The position numbers were made by a program, and so were the translations under genes. DNA of 64,000 nucleotides from Rapana venosa (Eukaryota; Mollusca; Gastropoda; Neogastropoda; Muricidae): positions 58,095,963 to 58,159,962 of the forward strand of contig CM054154.1 in NCBI GenBank assembly GCA_028751875.1. The letters are read 5' to 3'. Below, one piece after another: positions 22,886-33,355 of this stretch (within the stretch, counting starts at the first letter, position 1; each line of letters starts with the position of its first letter). Under the pieces are notes generated by a model. That model ran no database searches, was not told the origin of the DNA, and worked only from the letters and a program-made list of their open reading frames with translations.

Positions 22886-23379
22886 CAGAAATCCTCCAGA
22901 AACCAGAGACTGGTTAGAAAAACTCAACTCCTCTATGGACGAGGTAATACTTCTAAACAATGAAACAATTATTCTTGGGGACTTTAACATAGACTTATTA
23001 AAACCTAAACCAAAATGGAGTCACAACATTACTATGTTTGGCCTAGAAGAACTAGTAGATAGACCATCTTGGATAACAAATAACTCTAGAACATTAAAAG
23101 ACCATATCTACACAACTACTAAACAACTCATAACAGAAGTATGTGCTCCCTCATGTGGATGCAGTGATCATAATCCTGTGTGCTTTATTGGTTCAAAAAC
23201 CGTATCAAAATACATAAAGAAGGGCATAAAACTATTTTTAAAGGTAATTTAAAAACTTAACTAGCAAGATTTCCTTTCGGGACTTGACAAACTTGCCATT
23301 ACATGCATATATCAAATCAGAGACCCTGATAAAGCTGCTGAATTTTGGATTAAAACATTTACTTCAGTGTATGACAAGT

Positions 23380-24060
23380 ATGCCCCTTTATAAAAAGAGT
23401 AAAGAAAAATCAAACCCCCTTGGATAACAAAAGAAAAAATCCAAAATAAACCAAAGGACTTTTGAAAAAAACGGGTTCAAAGAGCGTTCAGAGACAAGAA
23501 AAAAAAAGAAATTATAAAACGAAATAAAAAGTTTTAAATTCAAAGTTGTTAATAAACACCGACTTCCCAAAAAGTTAAAAAGATAATACTTATGAAAAAA
23601 ACCATTTTCCAAAAGTAACAGACAGTTTAAGATTTAGCTATGTTTTGAAAAAAACCCATTTCTCAAAACTTTCACAAGTTTTAAATGCTTTAAAAAAAAA
23701 ATTTTCCATTATTTAAAACAATTTGAAATAAAAAGAATTTTTCCCCTTTTCAAATCTGAATGAAATACGGCTTGGAAACCTTCTCTTAAAAAAAAATTTC
23801 AAACACGGGTTTGCTTGGGGAAAAAAAAAGAAACTTTTTGGTCTTTATCTAAAAACCCTCTATTTGTATTTGCTGGCTGGAAAAAATTTTTGTTTTTGGC
23901 CATACCGTCCCAAAATAGGTGCCCTGGTTGCCTTAAATTACGAAAATTTTTAATTTTCCTTACAAAATAAAAAAAAATTCTAAAAATTGTTATTTAGTGT
24001 AAAAAAAAATTATAAGATGAAGATCTTTGGGGGTTTTCTAAAAACTATTTTCCCCCTTCA
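23380..24060. other. Poorly read A-rich part of the CR1-like ORF2
   Basis: Runs of A, C and T are inflated throughout and no frame stays open. By position it should hold the linker and fingers of the polymerase. Words such as NTDFPKS can be glimpsed near 23556-23576. Confidence 0.5.
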
Positions 24061-24064
24061 TTTC

Positions 24065-24310
24065 CTCTCCTTACAATATTTATTATAGTAATAATATAAT
24101 AATAAAAATGTATGGAATTTATATAGCATGCATTCATAAAGCAAAAATAAAAGCGCTAGATTACTTTTTTTATATCGAGCATAATGGAAAAACCCACTTT
24201 TGGCTTTTTACACCCAGCCCCCGTGTGTATGCAGTTTTGTTAATTGTGTCATTTTTCCCATGGACCAGGCTACTCTTTCAAAAAAAGCGGAACAGGATTT
24301 AAGTGGCGGA
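24065..24310 (-). mobile_element. Possible short insertion with the T1 retroposon tail, antisense
   Basis: On the minus strand this reads TATATAAATTCCATACAT followed by TTTTATTATTATATT, the same tail as at 11946-11975 and 32253-32280, preceded by a GCGCT word near 24160-24150. It interrupts the CR1-like ORF2, so it is probably a SINE or short LINE 3' end inserted there. The rest of the unit is not recognisable. Confidence 0.4.
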
Positions 24311-25460
24311 GATGTTTGATGCGTTCGCCCGAAAAGAATATCAATGAAAAAAATGTACAGGTCTTCTTGTTGACTTTGAAAAAGCATTTGATGTAATCAA
24401 TCGTTCCCTGTTATTGCGGTAAACTACACTTGTATAAACTAACACCAGAAATAATAAATCTTTTGAAAAGATTTTTGTCGAATAGACAGCAGCTAGTAAC
24501 TGCAAATAAAAAAAACATCAGAATTAGTACCTATTACACATGGAGTACCATAAGGGTCAATATTGGGTCCACTTCTATTTTCAATCTATGTAAATGACTT
24601 ACCACAATTTCTAGAATGTAGCTGTGAAATGTTTGCTGATGACACATCCCTCTATTGTAGTGATTCTGACCCCCACAGACTTACAATCAAACTTCAACAC
24701 AATATTGACAGATTGGTTACTTGGACTCAGCTAAAACCTATGTCCTTAAATACTGCGAAAAACTAAGTGTATGTATGTACTAGCAAGACAAAAGAGACCA
24801 AAAATGAAAGATAAATTCCAACCTCTGTTGATAGGTAAAAGAGTAATTGAAGAAGTTGACTCCCACAGAATTCTGGGTGTAATTATTGGCAAAAATCTTA
24901 CTTGGACTGACCACGTGATGGCACTAGGAAAACGTCTCGCTTACAAGCTACTTCAGTTATCAAAAATAAAACATTTTCTGATTAACCACTCTACCAAACT
25001 CATTTTTGCGGCCACATTTTGCCTATAGTTGACTATGCTTCATCTCTTTAGGACAGCTGCAACGAAACAAATTTAAATTGATTCATCGACTATATAAAAA
25101 AGCATATTAAACTTGCTCTATTAATATCAGCTCCCTAACAATCAACGATTATAAGCAAACAAATATTCTAACCTTCAAAACAGAGCTTTTCTCAATAAAA
25201 CTCTATTGTACAGAATGTTGTCAATGGAAATGCCCCTCCAAAGACCACCAATAGTTTCAAAGTCATTGATCACAGGCATAATCATCTACTAGCATTTCCG
25301 AGACCAAGAAATAATCTTTACAAAACGAGCTTCTTATACTTAGGTAGTGATATATGGAACAAGCTCCCAAAATGCTTAAAATGTATTAAAAACAAAAACC
25401 AGTGCAAGACAGCTAAAAAGCCATCTAATGCATGAATGCCTAGGAATTGACTGATAAGGC

Positions 25461-26099
25461 AAATCAACAATGCTTAAATTAATGAGCACTTTCTGCATTA
25501 CAAAAATATATATTTCAAGTATATTTTACTGAGACTGGAAATTCTACACAGTCACACGCTGTATGTGTGTGGAGGGAGAAAGAGGCACTCTTAGTAAGCA
25601 AAAAAGTAAAAATAATATATATTATAAGCTCGTGTACAATCTACACATTTTAAAACAACATGGAAAGGAGAAAACAAATTGGTAGACCCCATAGCTAGAT
25701 ATTGTGACATCTCTCTCTCTCTATCTCTCTGTGGGGGAACTTTTCCGGTAGTTGAAATGTAAACAGTTGTTGAATGAAGCACCGCATTCAAGTGTAAGTT
25801 TTGCTTCCTGTGCCTTTGCCTGAGTCTGTGAAGGGGACTAAAGACTTCATGCCAGGGGTGGCTTTAAGTTTCAGGCCTGTGTGGCTGCTTTGTGGCGTTC
25901 ATATCTCAATTTACAATGGCTGAGAAAATCATTGTATATTCCGACATTCACATTAGGCGGCTGCATGAGGGTTGTTACCATAGGTTTGCTCCTCGCCTTT
26001 TGTACCTAGGGTTTTTCTGCATGGGTTTGGTGGCGATGTGGAGCTAAAAACCCTGGACCTGGACCAGTGGAAGGAAGGCCCAGTCTGCCCCAAACCCAG
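25461..26099. other. No recognised gene; leader region of the next element in part
   Basis: 25461-25850 holds nothing I recognise apart from a short TC tract at 25710-25731. 25850-26099 may be the 5' leader of the L1-like ORF1 that follows. Confidence 0.35.
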
Positions 26100-26830
26100 C
26101 TGAACTCTGGTGCTGGTTCCAATTAAATCGTCTCCTAAAAGAACAAGTCGGGATCCTATACTGAAGGACGTGGCAGCAAACCTGCGGGAGTGACCTCCAT
26201 GTTCAAAGAAATGAAAGAAGAGGTGAGGTAAGTCAAAGGGACATGTTCAGGAATTCTGGGTGAAATTGCATCCTTGAAAGATACTGTTACCGAACTGAAA
26301 CAGGAAAACCAAAGACTGCAAGAAAAAAAGGAAAAATTATGTGAAAAAGTGGAAAAAATGAACCTAAAGACTGATTACTTGGAGGGGCATTCCAAAAGAA
26401 ACAACATTCTTTTCTTTGGCATGCCGAGACAGGACAATGAAACTCGTGACAATTGTGAAGGACTGGTCAAAGACTTACTGACTGACAAACTAGGACTGAG
26501 TCATGACATGGAGTTTGACAGGATCCATCGTTTGAATAGAAACCCTAACTCCCCTATCATAGGTAGATGTGCATTCTACAGGGATAAGGAGATGGTTCTG
26601 AAGGCTAAACGCAAACTCCGTGGAAGCAATGTCTTCACTGGGAAGACCCTTCACCCCAGTTTTGCGTGACATCAGAAGGAAACTTGTTCCTCATTTGAAG
26701 GATGCCAGGAAAGATGGGAAAAGAGCGTTCTGGTCTTTGATCTTGTCATTGGATGGCGAAAACACTATCTGGACGAAAGTCCAGATCCTACAAATACGGA
26801 TTTGCATTCTGGTTGGCCCACTTTTAAAAT
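26100..26830 (+). pseudogene. L1-like ORF1 protein (coiled coil, RRM, C-terminal domain)
   Basis: Plus strand, after a stop near 26230, reads through SLKDTVTELKQENQRLQ and EKLCEKVEKMN (heptad-rich coiled coil, about 26270-26380). Next is NNILFFGMPRQ (RNP2-like strand of an RRM) at about 26401-26433 with RDNCEGLVKDLLTDKLGL, a HRLNRNPNSPI stretch and GRCAFYRDKEMVLKAKRKL (RNP1-like) near 26562-26617. After a frame change come VRDIRRKLVPHLKDARKDGK (C-terminal domain) and a short end. The order matches L1-type ORF1 RNA chaperones (transposase 22 family), which coat element RNA. At least two frame shifts; start not fixed. Confidence 0.75.
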
Positions 26831-27140
26831 AAGCCATGCTACTTATCAGATCTGTTGGGTTTTTTTCACTGGGTTTTATTTTTTAAGTCAGAAGGAACAA
26901 ATGAAAATCGTCACCCGCCTGCATTAAATTTGCCCCTTCTCCCCCAATGCAAACTGCACTGAATTCTGTCCTGGGCTGTCTGCTGACAGGGTTAAATGTG
27001 TCAAGGTTGCCAGCTAATGTCAGTGCCCACGTAGTGTTTTGAATCAGCTCCTGTTTTTAGCCATTCATGTTCAAATACAGGATCTAAAAAAAGAAACTGA
27101 TATAATTATGTGTAAAAAAGAAAAGAAAAAAAGGTGTGAC
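26831..27140. other. Spacer between ORF1 and endonuclease remnant
   Basis: No coding frame with recognisable words. Contains T and A runs near 26868 and 27086. Confidence 0.3.
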
Positions 27141-27144
27141 CATG

Positions 27145-27345
27145 ATAGCACTAACGTGTGTGCGTGCGTGGTGCATACGTGTGTTGTGTGTGTTTGGGGT
27201 GTATGTCTGTGGTGTGGTGTGTGTGTGTGTGGTGTGGGTGTGGGGTTGTGTGTGTGTGGAGAGAGAAGAGGGGAGGAAGAGGGAGAGGTAAGAAGAAGAT
27301 GTAGAGAGGAGAGCGAGAGAGGAGAGAAGGGGAGAAATCAAATCA
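27145..27345. repeat. GT- then GA-rich microsatellite
   Basis: Imperfect GTGTG at 27155-27260 and AGAGAGGAG at 27260-27335, closing with AAATC repeats at 27336-27355. Confidence 0.9.
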
Positions 27346-27549
27346 AATCAAAATTAAATCCATGTTGTGCTTACTAAAATTTTTTTTGTTATGATGTTGG
27401 TTACCAGATCTGAATGGAAACTTTTGTGGGAAATTTACAGTTGAACATGTTGTTGTTGTTGTCGTTGTTTTTCTTAAAATTTTACAGTCATTATAAACCA
27501 GTTTGCTATTCAATATTATAACGAAAAAAGGTCCAGAAAGATAAATTGT

Positions 27550-28240
27550 TGGACCAAGAAGGAAGTTGTGTTATACATTAAAGGAGTAAAACTCACTGAA
27601 GTAATGTCAGTATGTCATTTTATCAAAAGGTCATTGAGGTTTGAAAAGGATGTATCATGTGCTTGTGTTTACTTACTTCCAAAAAGCCATATGGACGTTA
27701 TAGTTTTATCCCTATGTATGAAATAGAGTTGCAGAAAAGAATTTAGAGCTTTCAGATGTACTTTGTATTGAAGAAAAGAGATTTCATTAAATTGACTGTA
27801 ACTATGTCCAGATATCATTAGAAAAAGATTCTCATTGTTTTAGTATTACAGGCACGTCACCATGTTTTTGATTAGTTGCTCCAGTGAGTGGGTAGAGTGG
27901 AAATTAGGGCAACTTATGATAATTATGTGTATAAGTCTGAATGTATGTATTCTAATTTGGTAAATTTGCTGGATTTGATCAGGGCTTGTTTTATGTTATC
28001 AGGACACAGGTGAAAGTGTATGATTATATTTTGTTATCTGCTGGTTTGTATAAAGTTTATCAGATAGATGACACAACTGAAATGAACACAATCAAACAAC
28101 GAAGATTTCCTTTTCAGGTTATTGAACCATTTACTGTCAAAGATATCTGGTGCTTTATGGTGATCTACATATTGAAATTGCAGGGTTTACAGATTAAGAT
28201 TGGGAACACCTGGCCACGTTTGGCTTTTTGAAACTGGTGT
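27550..28240 (+). pseudogene. Possible endonuclease remnant of an L1-like ORF2
   Basis: Plus strand gives DVSCACVYLLPKSHMD near 27649-27695, similar to the CxVYxPP strand of retrotransposon endonucleases, and VYDYILLSAGLYKVYQ near 28018-28065, similar to the VDYILLSPxL block before the SDH motif. The catalytic GD(F/L)N block was not found in between. It follows the L1-like ORF1 in the right order and precedes the T2 tail, so it may be the remaining ORF2 of that element with its polymerase deleted. The evidence is weak. Confidence 0.4.
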
Positions 28241-28244
28241 ATTG

Positions 28245-28312
28245 TACCCCTTCAGTAAGGGCCATGGCTATACTGAATAAACCATTTCGAGTTTTTCTCT
28301 CTATCTCCCGTG
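28245..28312 (+). mobile_element. Retroposon 3' tail T2, first copy
   Basis: CCCCTTCAGTAAGGGCCATG, then GCTATACTGAATAAACCATTTCG and a short TC stretch. It corresponds to GGGGCCAAGGCCTATAAT with AATAA and TTCGCATTC at 33880-33935 and 34255-34303, both also followed by (TC)n. Read as the 3' end of a LINE whose end runs into a microsatellite. Confidence 0.6.
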
Positions 28313-28529
28313 CCTTTTTTTCTGTCCCAAATTTAATTTGGTTTTATCGTGGATGTTGTTTTTATTTCAGTTAGAGAGAGATCCTTAGTACTATTATAAG
28401 CGTTATTATTTTGATTTGATAGTCAGCTGATTATGGGCTTTTGCTTTTTGTATGGGGTAGGGTTTTCTGTGATCTCCCCTGCTTCATCTGCCGGGAAACC
28501 AGTCTTCACATGCTAAGGTAAGGGAAACC
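28313..28529. other. No recognised feature
   Basis: Short stretch between the T2 tail and the next reverse transcriptase. Confidence 0.3.
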
Positions 28530-29916
28530 CATAAGGTCTGGGAAGAAGAGCAAATGCCTGCTGATTTCAAAGACGTGCTTTTAGTTTTCACTGTACAAGA
28601 ACAAAGGTAGAAAAGCAGACTGCGGAAACTACAGGGGCATCTCTCTTCTTCCATAGCATGGAAATATTTGCAAGGGTTATTCTAAAACAGATGTAACCTC
28701 AGAACCAGATTACCGAGGCTCAGGCGCTTTGGCCAGGGGAAGCACTGTGGCAGATGTTTGCTATGAGAAAAATTTCAGAAAGTGCTTGACCGATTAGGCC
28801 TTTTTAAATCAGTCTTTATTGACTTACCAAGGGCTTTCGACACGGTCAACAGAGAAGCCCTGGGGATGTCCTGATTGGATGGCTGCCCTCCAAATTCCTA
28901 AACATTCAGCTCTTCCCAACAGGAATGAGTGGGCAAGTTTTTAAAGTTTGGCAACAATGTGCAAATTCAAAATTACAAATGGCGTCCAAAACAAGGCTGT
29001 TCCTTTTGGCACCAGTCCTTTTTAATATCTTCTTCACCGCCATGTTTCCCACGCCTGCAAGGATCTTGACAAGGGAACATACTAAGTACCGCCTGGATGG
29101 CTCCTTTTTGATCTACGTTCGCCTGCATGCCAAGACAAAAAAACCAGCCCCAGAACTCCTCCAGGAGGGCTCTTGCCGATCGACTGCCTTGAATGCTCAA
29201 ATCTGAGCGGAAATGCAATCAATGCTCAATCACTTCGTAGAAAAGCCTCAAAGTTTTTGGAACTACACTAAGCATAGGAAAATGAAGTTTTCTCAAATAA
29301 CAATTTAACCCCCTGTCTTCAAACATCACCATTGTTGGCAACAGCCCCGAAGAACACCAAGAACCTTTAAATACCTTGAGTATCATCCTGCAGAGGCTCC
29401 ATCGATCGAAAATTGATTCACAAATCAGTAAGCCAGCCCAAACTTCGGTAGACTAGAAAAAACAAGGTACTAAACCAGGGACAATGTCCGGTGTCAACAA
29501 AAATCAAAGTGTTTCATTTCGTTGTGCTCTCCACCCTCCTCTACGGTTCGGAGACTTAGACATTCTACAGGAAGCACATCAACAAATTAGAAACAGTTCC
29601 ACCAAAGGGCTCTCCGCAGCATACTTGGGATCCGGTGGCAAGACGCCAAACACCCAAAAATTGAGGTCCTCAACACGATCAGCTCAAAAAGCATTTGAAA
29701 ACCTGCTTGTCAAAGCCAAACTGAGATGGGTCGCCATATCCTCCGCAGGGGGAAGACCACCGAAAGCCAAAACAATGCGTTTCGGCAAAATTGCAAGGGG
29801 GCAAAAGAATCCCGGGAGAAAAAAAAGCGTTTCAAGGCATGATAAAGGGGAAACGTCCAGTTTGCACGGTTACCCCCAAAGAATGGAAAGAACTGCCCCA
29901 AAGGGCCCCGGACAGG
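28530..29916 (+). pseudogene. Reverse transcriptase of a third LINE lineage, cut by gap 1
   Basis: Plus strand: KVWEEEQMPADFKDVLLV at about 28534-28587, KADCGNYRGISLLP near 28612-28655, then VFIDLPRAFDTVNREAL at 28812-28862 (first palm motif with the catalytic Asp), LLAPVLFNIFFTAMF near 29005-29048 (motif B end), YRLDGSLF-like words, a FADD block split by two single-base changes near 29170-29188, FKYLEYHPAEAPS near 29368, an LYGSET block near 29538-29556, and WQDAKHPKIEVLN near 29636. The enzyme differs from both RTE-like subfamilies. Its basic C-terminal end (QGGKRIPGEKK) runs into the N gap. Frames are broken throughout. Confidence 0.75.
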
Positions 29917-30416
29917 NNNNNNNNNNNNNNNNNNNNNNNNNNNNNNNNNNNNNNNNNNNNNNNNNNNNNNNNNNNNNNNNNNNNNNNNNNNNNNNNNNNN
30001 NNNNNNNNNNNNNNNNNNNNNNNNNNNNNNNNNNNNNNNNNNNNNNNNNNNNNNNNNNNNNNNNNNNNNNNNNNNNNNNNNNNNNNNNNNNNNNNNNNNN
30101 NNNNNNNNNNNNNNNNNNNNNNNNNNNNNNNNNNNNNNNNNNNNNNNNNNNNNNNNNNNNNNNNNNNNNNNNNNNNNNNNNNNNNNNNNNNNNNNNNNNN
30201 NNNNNNNNNNNNNNNNNNNNNNNNNNNNNNNNNNNNNNNNNNNNNNNNNNNNNNNNNNNNNNNNNNNNNNNNNNNNNNNNNNNNNNNNNNNNNNNNNNNN
30301 NNNNNNNNNNNNNNNNNNNNNNNNNNNNNNNNNNNNNNNNNNNNNNNNNNNNNNNNNNNNNNNNNNNNNNNNNNNNNNNNNNNNNNNNNNNNNNNNNNNN
30401 NNNNNNNNNNNNNNNN
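29917..30416. other. Assembly gap, 500 N
   Basis: Exactly 500 N, as in the second gap, so a placeholder of fixed size. The apparent long open frames through it mean nothing. The flanks at 30417-30560 are full of inflated homopolymers. Confidence 0.99.
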
Positions 30417-30594
30417 TTAAAATTTTTTTCGGGTTTAAATCTTTTTTTAAAACCCCCCAAAGAAGAATCGGGGAACCAGGAAGGGGGAACAAAAACAAAA
30501 GAAAAACAACAAAAATTTGCTTTAAGTAAAGGCAGGGCCCAGTTTCCCCTTCCCGGCATCATAAACCCCCATCCCTTCTCCAGCTTTATTTTTG

Positions 30595-30705
30595 ATTTAA
30601 AAGCATTGGGTGAATGGGGATTGAACTGAGCCAAGGCAGCACAAACGGTCAGCATCAATGGTAACCAGCTAACGGCGCTACTTGGTGGGGGAAGCGAGTG
30701 CTGTG
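30595..30705 (-). mobile_element. Candidate tRNA-derived SINE head
   Basis: On the minus strand, from about 30705: AGTAGCGCCGTTAGCTGGTT resembles a pol III A box region, and about 45 bases on GGCTCAGTTCAATCCCCAT resembles a B box (GGTTCAATCCC type). Spacing and order fit a tRNA-like promoter, but it does not fold into a complete tRNA by eye, so a SINE head is preferred to a tRNA gene. It lies beside noisy sequence next to gap 1. Confidence 0.4.
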
Positions 30706-30719
30706 ACATGAGCTATCCC

Positions 30720-31160
30720 TTCACTCAATATACTGTATTCAAATATGAGGTAATATAGGCTCTGCTCTGGTATGCACAGATAACAGACAACAGACAAAGT
30801 AGCCACGAAAGCTTGAAAGAAATGAGCTTAAGCTAGATGAGTTTGCATCAGAAAAGCAGACTGTTGCCCCGTTTCTTCTTCCAACACTAACTGTATTACA
30901 TTACTGTAATGTCATAGTATAGATTGCGATTACAGATATGCCTAGTAGCACACACAACAACACAGAACAACACAGACAGACAGCAGGAAAACAGCAAGGG
31001 AGAACTTGCTGTGTGAACAAGCAGGATAGCACGAAAGAACGAGTGATTGCACAAATTCTCTGTGTTTGAAACAAATATGATTTGATCGGCCAGATTCAAA
31101 ATTCTCCCACATCAAATACAGCTATGCGAAGCATGATATAAGCCATTCGTGTAGCAAAAG
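30720..31160. other. No recognised feature
   Basis: About 440 bases of ordinary complexity without motif or family on either strand. Confidence 0.35.
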
Positions 31161-31169
31161 GCAGGCACA

Positions 31170-31362
31170 GGGTTGCAGGCAGAGAAGCAGGCAGACAGGC
31201 AGGCAGACGGGCAGGCAGACAGGCAGGCAGATAGATAGATAGATAGATAGATAGATGAACGATATGTAGGTAGGTAGGTAGATAGGTAGGTGGGTAGACA
31301 GATAGATAGATAGGTAGATAGATAGGTAGATAGTAGATAGATAGATAGATAGAGAGAAAAGA
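31170..31362. repeat. Compound (GGCA)n / (GATA)n / (GGTA)n microsatellite
   Basis: GGCAGACAGGCAGG units at 31170-31230, then GATA at 31230-31256, GGTA and GATAGGTA mixtures to about 31362. Confidence 0.95.
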
Positions 31363-31509
31363 GATAGATTATGCCACTCTCATTGTTTAGGTTCTCATAA
31401 TGAACTGTTCTAGAACGGTTTCTGACTCTTGCTCTCTAACTTTAAACAACGCACTTCCCGCTACTTTCTATGCGTGTCCATAATTATTCACTTAATTTGA
31501 AGGTCTTTC

Positions 31510-31672
31510 CTGTCCGTCTGTGCCTCCGAGTCTCTGTCTGTCTGTCTGTTGTTGTCTGTCTGTTGTTTGTCTGTCTGTGTCTGTCTGTTCTTCTGCTTCT
31601 GTCTGTCTCTCTCTCTCTTTCTGTTCTGTCTGTCTGTGTGTGTGTGTGTCTCTCCTCTGCCTCTCATCTCCC
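31510..31672. repeat. (TCTG)n and TC-rich microsatellite
   Basis: TCTGTCTG with GTTGT interruptions and a short GT run at 31637-31650. The cysteine/leucine/serine frames here are repeat products. Confidence 0.92.
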
Positions 31673-31819
31673 TCTCATGCCATCCTGGAGCTATTTTCTC
31701 CTGTTTATGTTTGTTGTGGTTTTTTGTACTTAGTAACTTACTGTCTCTGGAGGTTTTTCCCTAAAGACACTTAAGTCAGACAGCGCTGAATTGATTGCTG
31801 AGTTTCGCCTTCCTTACGC

Positions 31820-32010
31820 TGGTGGTGAGGTGGCAGAGTAGATAGTTAGAGTAGTAGAGGAGAGCGAGGAGGAGTGGAATAGAAGTGTAGTAGTCCGTAG
31901 GTGGTGAGGAGGAGGAGGAGAAGTAGTAGTAGGAGGAGGAGTGAGGAGCAATAGAGTGGTAGTAGTAGGAGGAGGAGGTGGAGGAGTAGTAATAGTAGTA
32001 GTATAGTAGT
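31820..32010. repeat. (GAG)n / (TAG)n trinucleotide tract
   Basis: Imperfect GAGGAG and TAGTAG units. Another trinucleotide array follows the SINE at 32281. Confidence 0.88.
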
Positions 32011-32029
32011 ATATTAGCGCACGAAAAGA

Positions 32030-32280
32030 CCCGGCAACAAGAGAGTTGTCCCTAGAAAATTCTTAGAAATAGCCACTTGTAGGAACAAAATACAGTTGAG
32101 ACATGAAAAGAAAAAATGGTGGCGCTCGCTTGTGGCGACGCGCTCATCCGCTCTCCGCGGGAGGAGCAGCCCGATTCACGGAGAGAAATCTGCCGTGATA
32201 TAAGTGGTATGGAAATGAATCTGAGCGCTGTGATTTGTTGCTGTACAAGATCAGCGCTATATAATTCCATACATTATTAT
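32030..32280 (+). mobile_element. SINE-like retroposon with T1 tail
   Basis: The unit opens with GACCCGGCAACAAGAGAGTT. A compact, GC-rich middle at 32120-32200 contains GGCGACGCGCTCATCCGC, GGAGGAGCAGCCCGATTCAC and GAGAAATCTGCCGTGAT. It ends with TGTACAAGATCAGCGCTATAT and ATTCCATACATTATTATTATT, the same tail as the LINE end at 11946-11975. The size (~250 bp), the conserved-looking core and the shared LINE tail are those of a SINE. I half-remember this core from molluscan sequences, but cannot name the family with certainty. No clear A/B box is visible at the 5' end. Confidence 0.6.
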
Positions 32281-32655
32281 TATTAGTAGTAGTAGTAGTT
32301 AGTTAGTATAGATTTGTGAGTTGTAGGAGGAGGAGTAGTAGTGTAGTAGTAGGAGAGGAGGAGGAGGAGAGTAGTGTAGTAGTAGTAGTAGTAGCTGTAG
32401 CAGCAGCAGCAGTAGGAGTAGGAGTAGTAGTAGAAGTAGAAGTAGTAGTAGTAGTAGCTGTAGCAGCAGCAGCAGTAGGGGTAGGAGTAGTAGTAGTAGT
32501 AGTAGTAGTAGTAATAGAGGTAGTAGTAGTAGCTGTAGCAGCAGCAGCAGTAGGATTAGTAGCAGTAGGAGTAGGAGTAGTAGTAGCAGCAGCAGCAGCA
32601 GCAGCAGCAACAGCAGTAGTAGTAGTAGAAGTAGTAGTAGTAGTAGTAGCAGAAT
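32281..32655. repeat. (GTA)n / (GCA)n trinucleotide array
   Basis: Mostly TAG/AGT/GTA units with recurring AGCTGTAGCAGCAGCAGCAG blocks at about 32391-32412, 32456-32476 and 32531-32551. The array starts directly after the ATTATTATT end of the SINE tail. The leucine-, valine- and threonine-rich frames are repeat products. Confidence 0.95.
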
Positions 32656-32682
32656 AGGGAGGAGCAGAAGGTTTGATTGATA

Positions 32683-32825
32683 TTGGTCTGTCTGTCTGTT
32701 TGTTTGTTTGTCTGTCTGTCTGTCTGTCTGCCTGCCTGCCTGCCTGCCTGTCTGTCTGTCTCTGTCTGTCTCTGTCTCTCCCTCTCTCTCTCACCTTCTC
32801 TCTCTCTCACACTTCCTCTCTCTTC

Positions 32826-32884
<59 letters not shown>

Positions 32885-32885
32885 A
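32683..32885. repeat. (TCTG)n / (CCTG)n / (TC)n microsatellite
   Basis: TCTG, TTTG and CCTG units followed by a long TC run at 32831-32882. Confidence 0.96.
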
Positions 32886-33083
32886 CACACACCACACACA
32901 CACACACCACATTGGACTAGTTTTCGTTGGTTTTACACGAGTTTTCACTTCTACGTTTTTCCTAGTGTATGCCCACTTCAAGGATACTTAGAGTCAAACA
33001 GTGTTAAGCTTAATTGGTGCCTTGTTGGTTTTTCTTTTCTGGCTTCCTTAAGTGTTTAGCCATAATAGTTCAAGATAAGATGC

Positions 33084-33355
33084 TCTCTCTCTCTCCCTGT
33101 CTCTGTCTGCTGTCTGTCTGTCTCTGTCTCTCTGTTTCTCTGTTTCTCTCTCTCTTCTCTTCTCTCTCTCTCTCTCTCTCTCTCCCCTATCTCTCTCTGT
33201 CTCTATGTCTCTGCCCTGTCTCTCTCTCTACCCTGTCTTTCTCTGTCTCTCTCTGTCTCTGTTTCTTTCTCTCTCTGTCTCTGTTTTTCTCTGTCTCTCT
33301 GTCTCTCACTGTCCCTCTCTATTTCTGTCTCTTTCTCTCTCGCTCTCTCATCTCC
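33084..33355. repeat. TC-rich microsatellite
   Basis: TCTCTG and TC units with TTT interruptions. Confidence 0.93.

Larger units (their letters stand above)
16225..23122. repeat. Large direct repeat, copy 2
   Basis: Second copy of the block at 1-6745; see there. This copy has fewer inflated homopolymers in its left flank (for example 18830-19000 against 2510-2660) but contains an extra junk-like stretch at 16791-16851. Confidence 0.93.
22885..25460 (+). pseudogene. CR1-like ORF2: endonuclease and reverse transcriptase
   Basis: Plus strand: PPETRDWLEKLNSSMDE at the start, GDFNID at 22977-22994, ITMFGLEELVDRPSWI, SDHNPVC at 23163-23183 (both catalytic blocks intact), then a poorly read linker (23380-24060). 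The polymerase begins with VDFEKAFDVINRSLLLR at about 24368-24418, GVP-stop-GSILGPLLFSIYVNDLP at 24544-24602 (stop where the family has Gln), FADDTSLY at 24632-24655, RILGVIIGKNLTWTDHVM at about 24869-24922, and a C-terminal region to about 25450 (HLMHECLGID end). This is the only copy in the window with an intact FADD catalytic block. The N-terminal quarter of the endonuclease is missing. Confidence 0.85.

Noticed and set aside
30595..30705. A functional tRNA gene
   Set aside because: A- and B-box-like words are there, but no full cloverleaf could be traced; a SINE head fits better.
29484..30709. Long frames across the first gap
   Set aside because: They consist largely of unknown residues read through 500 N.
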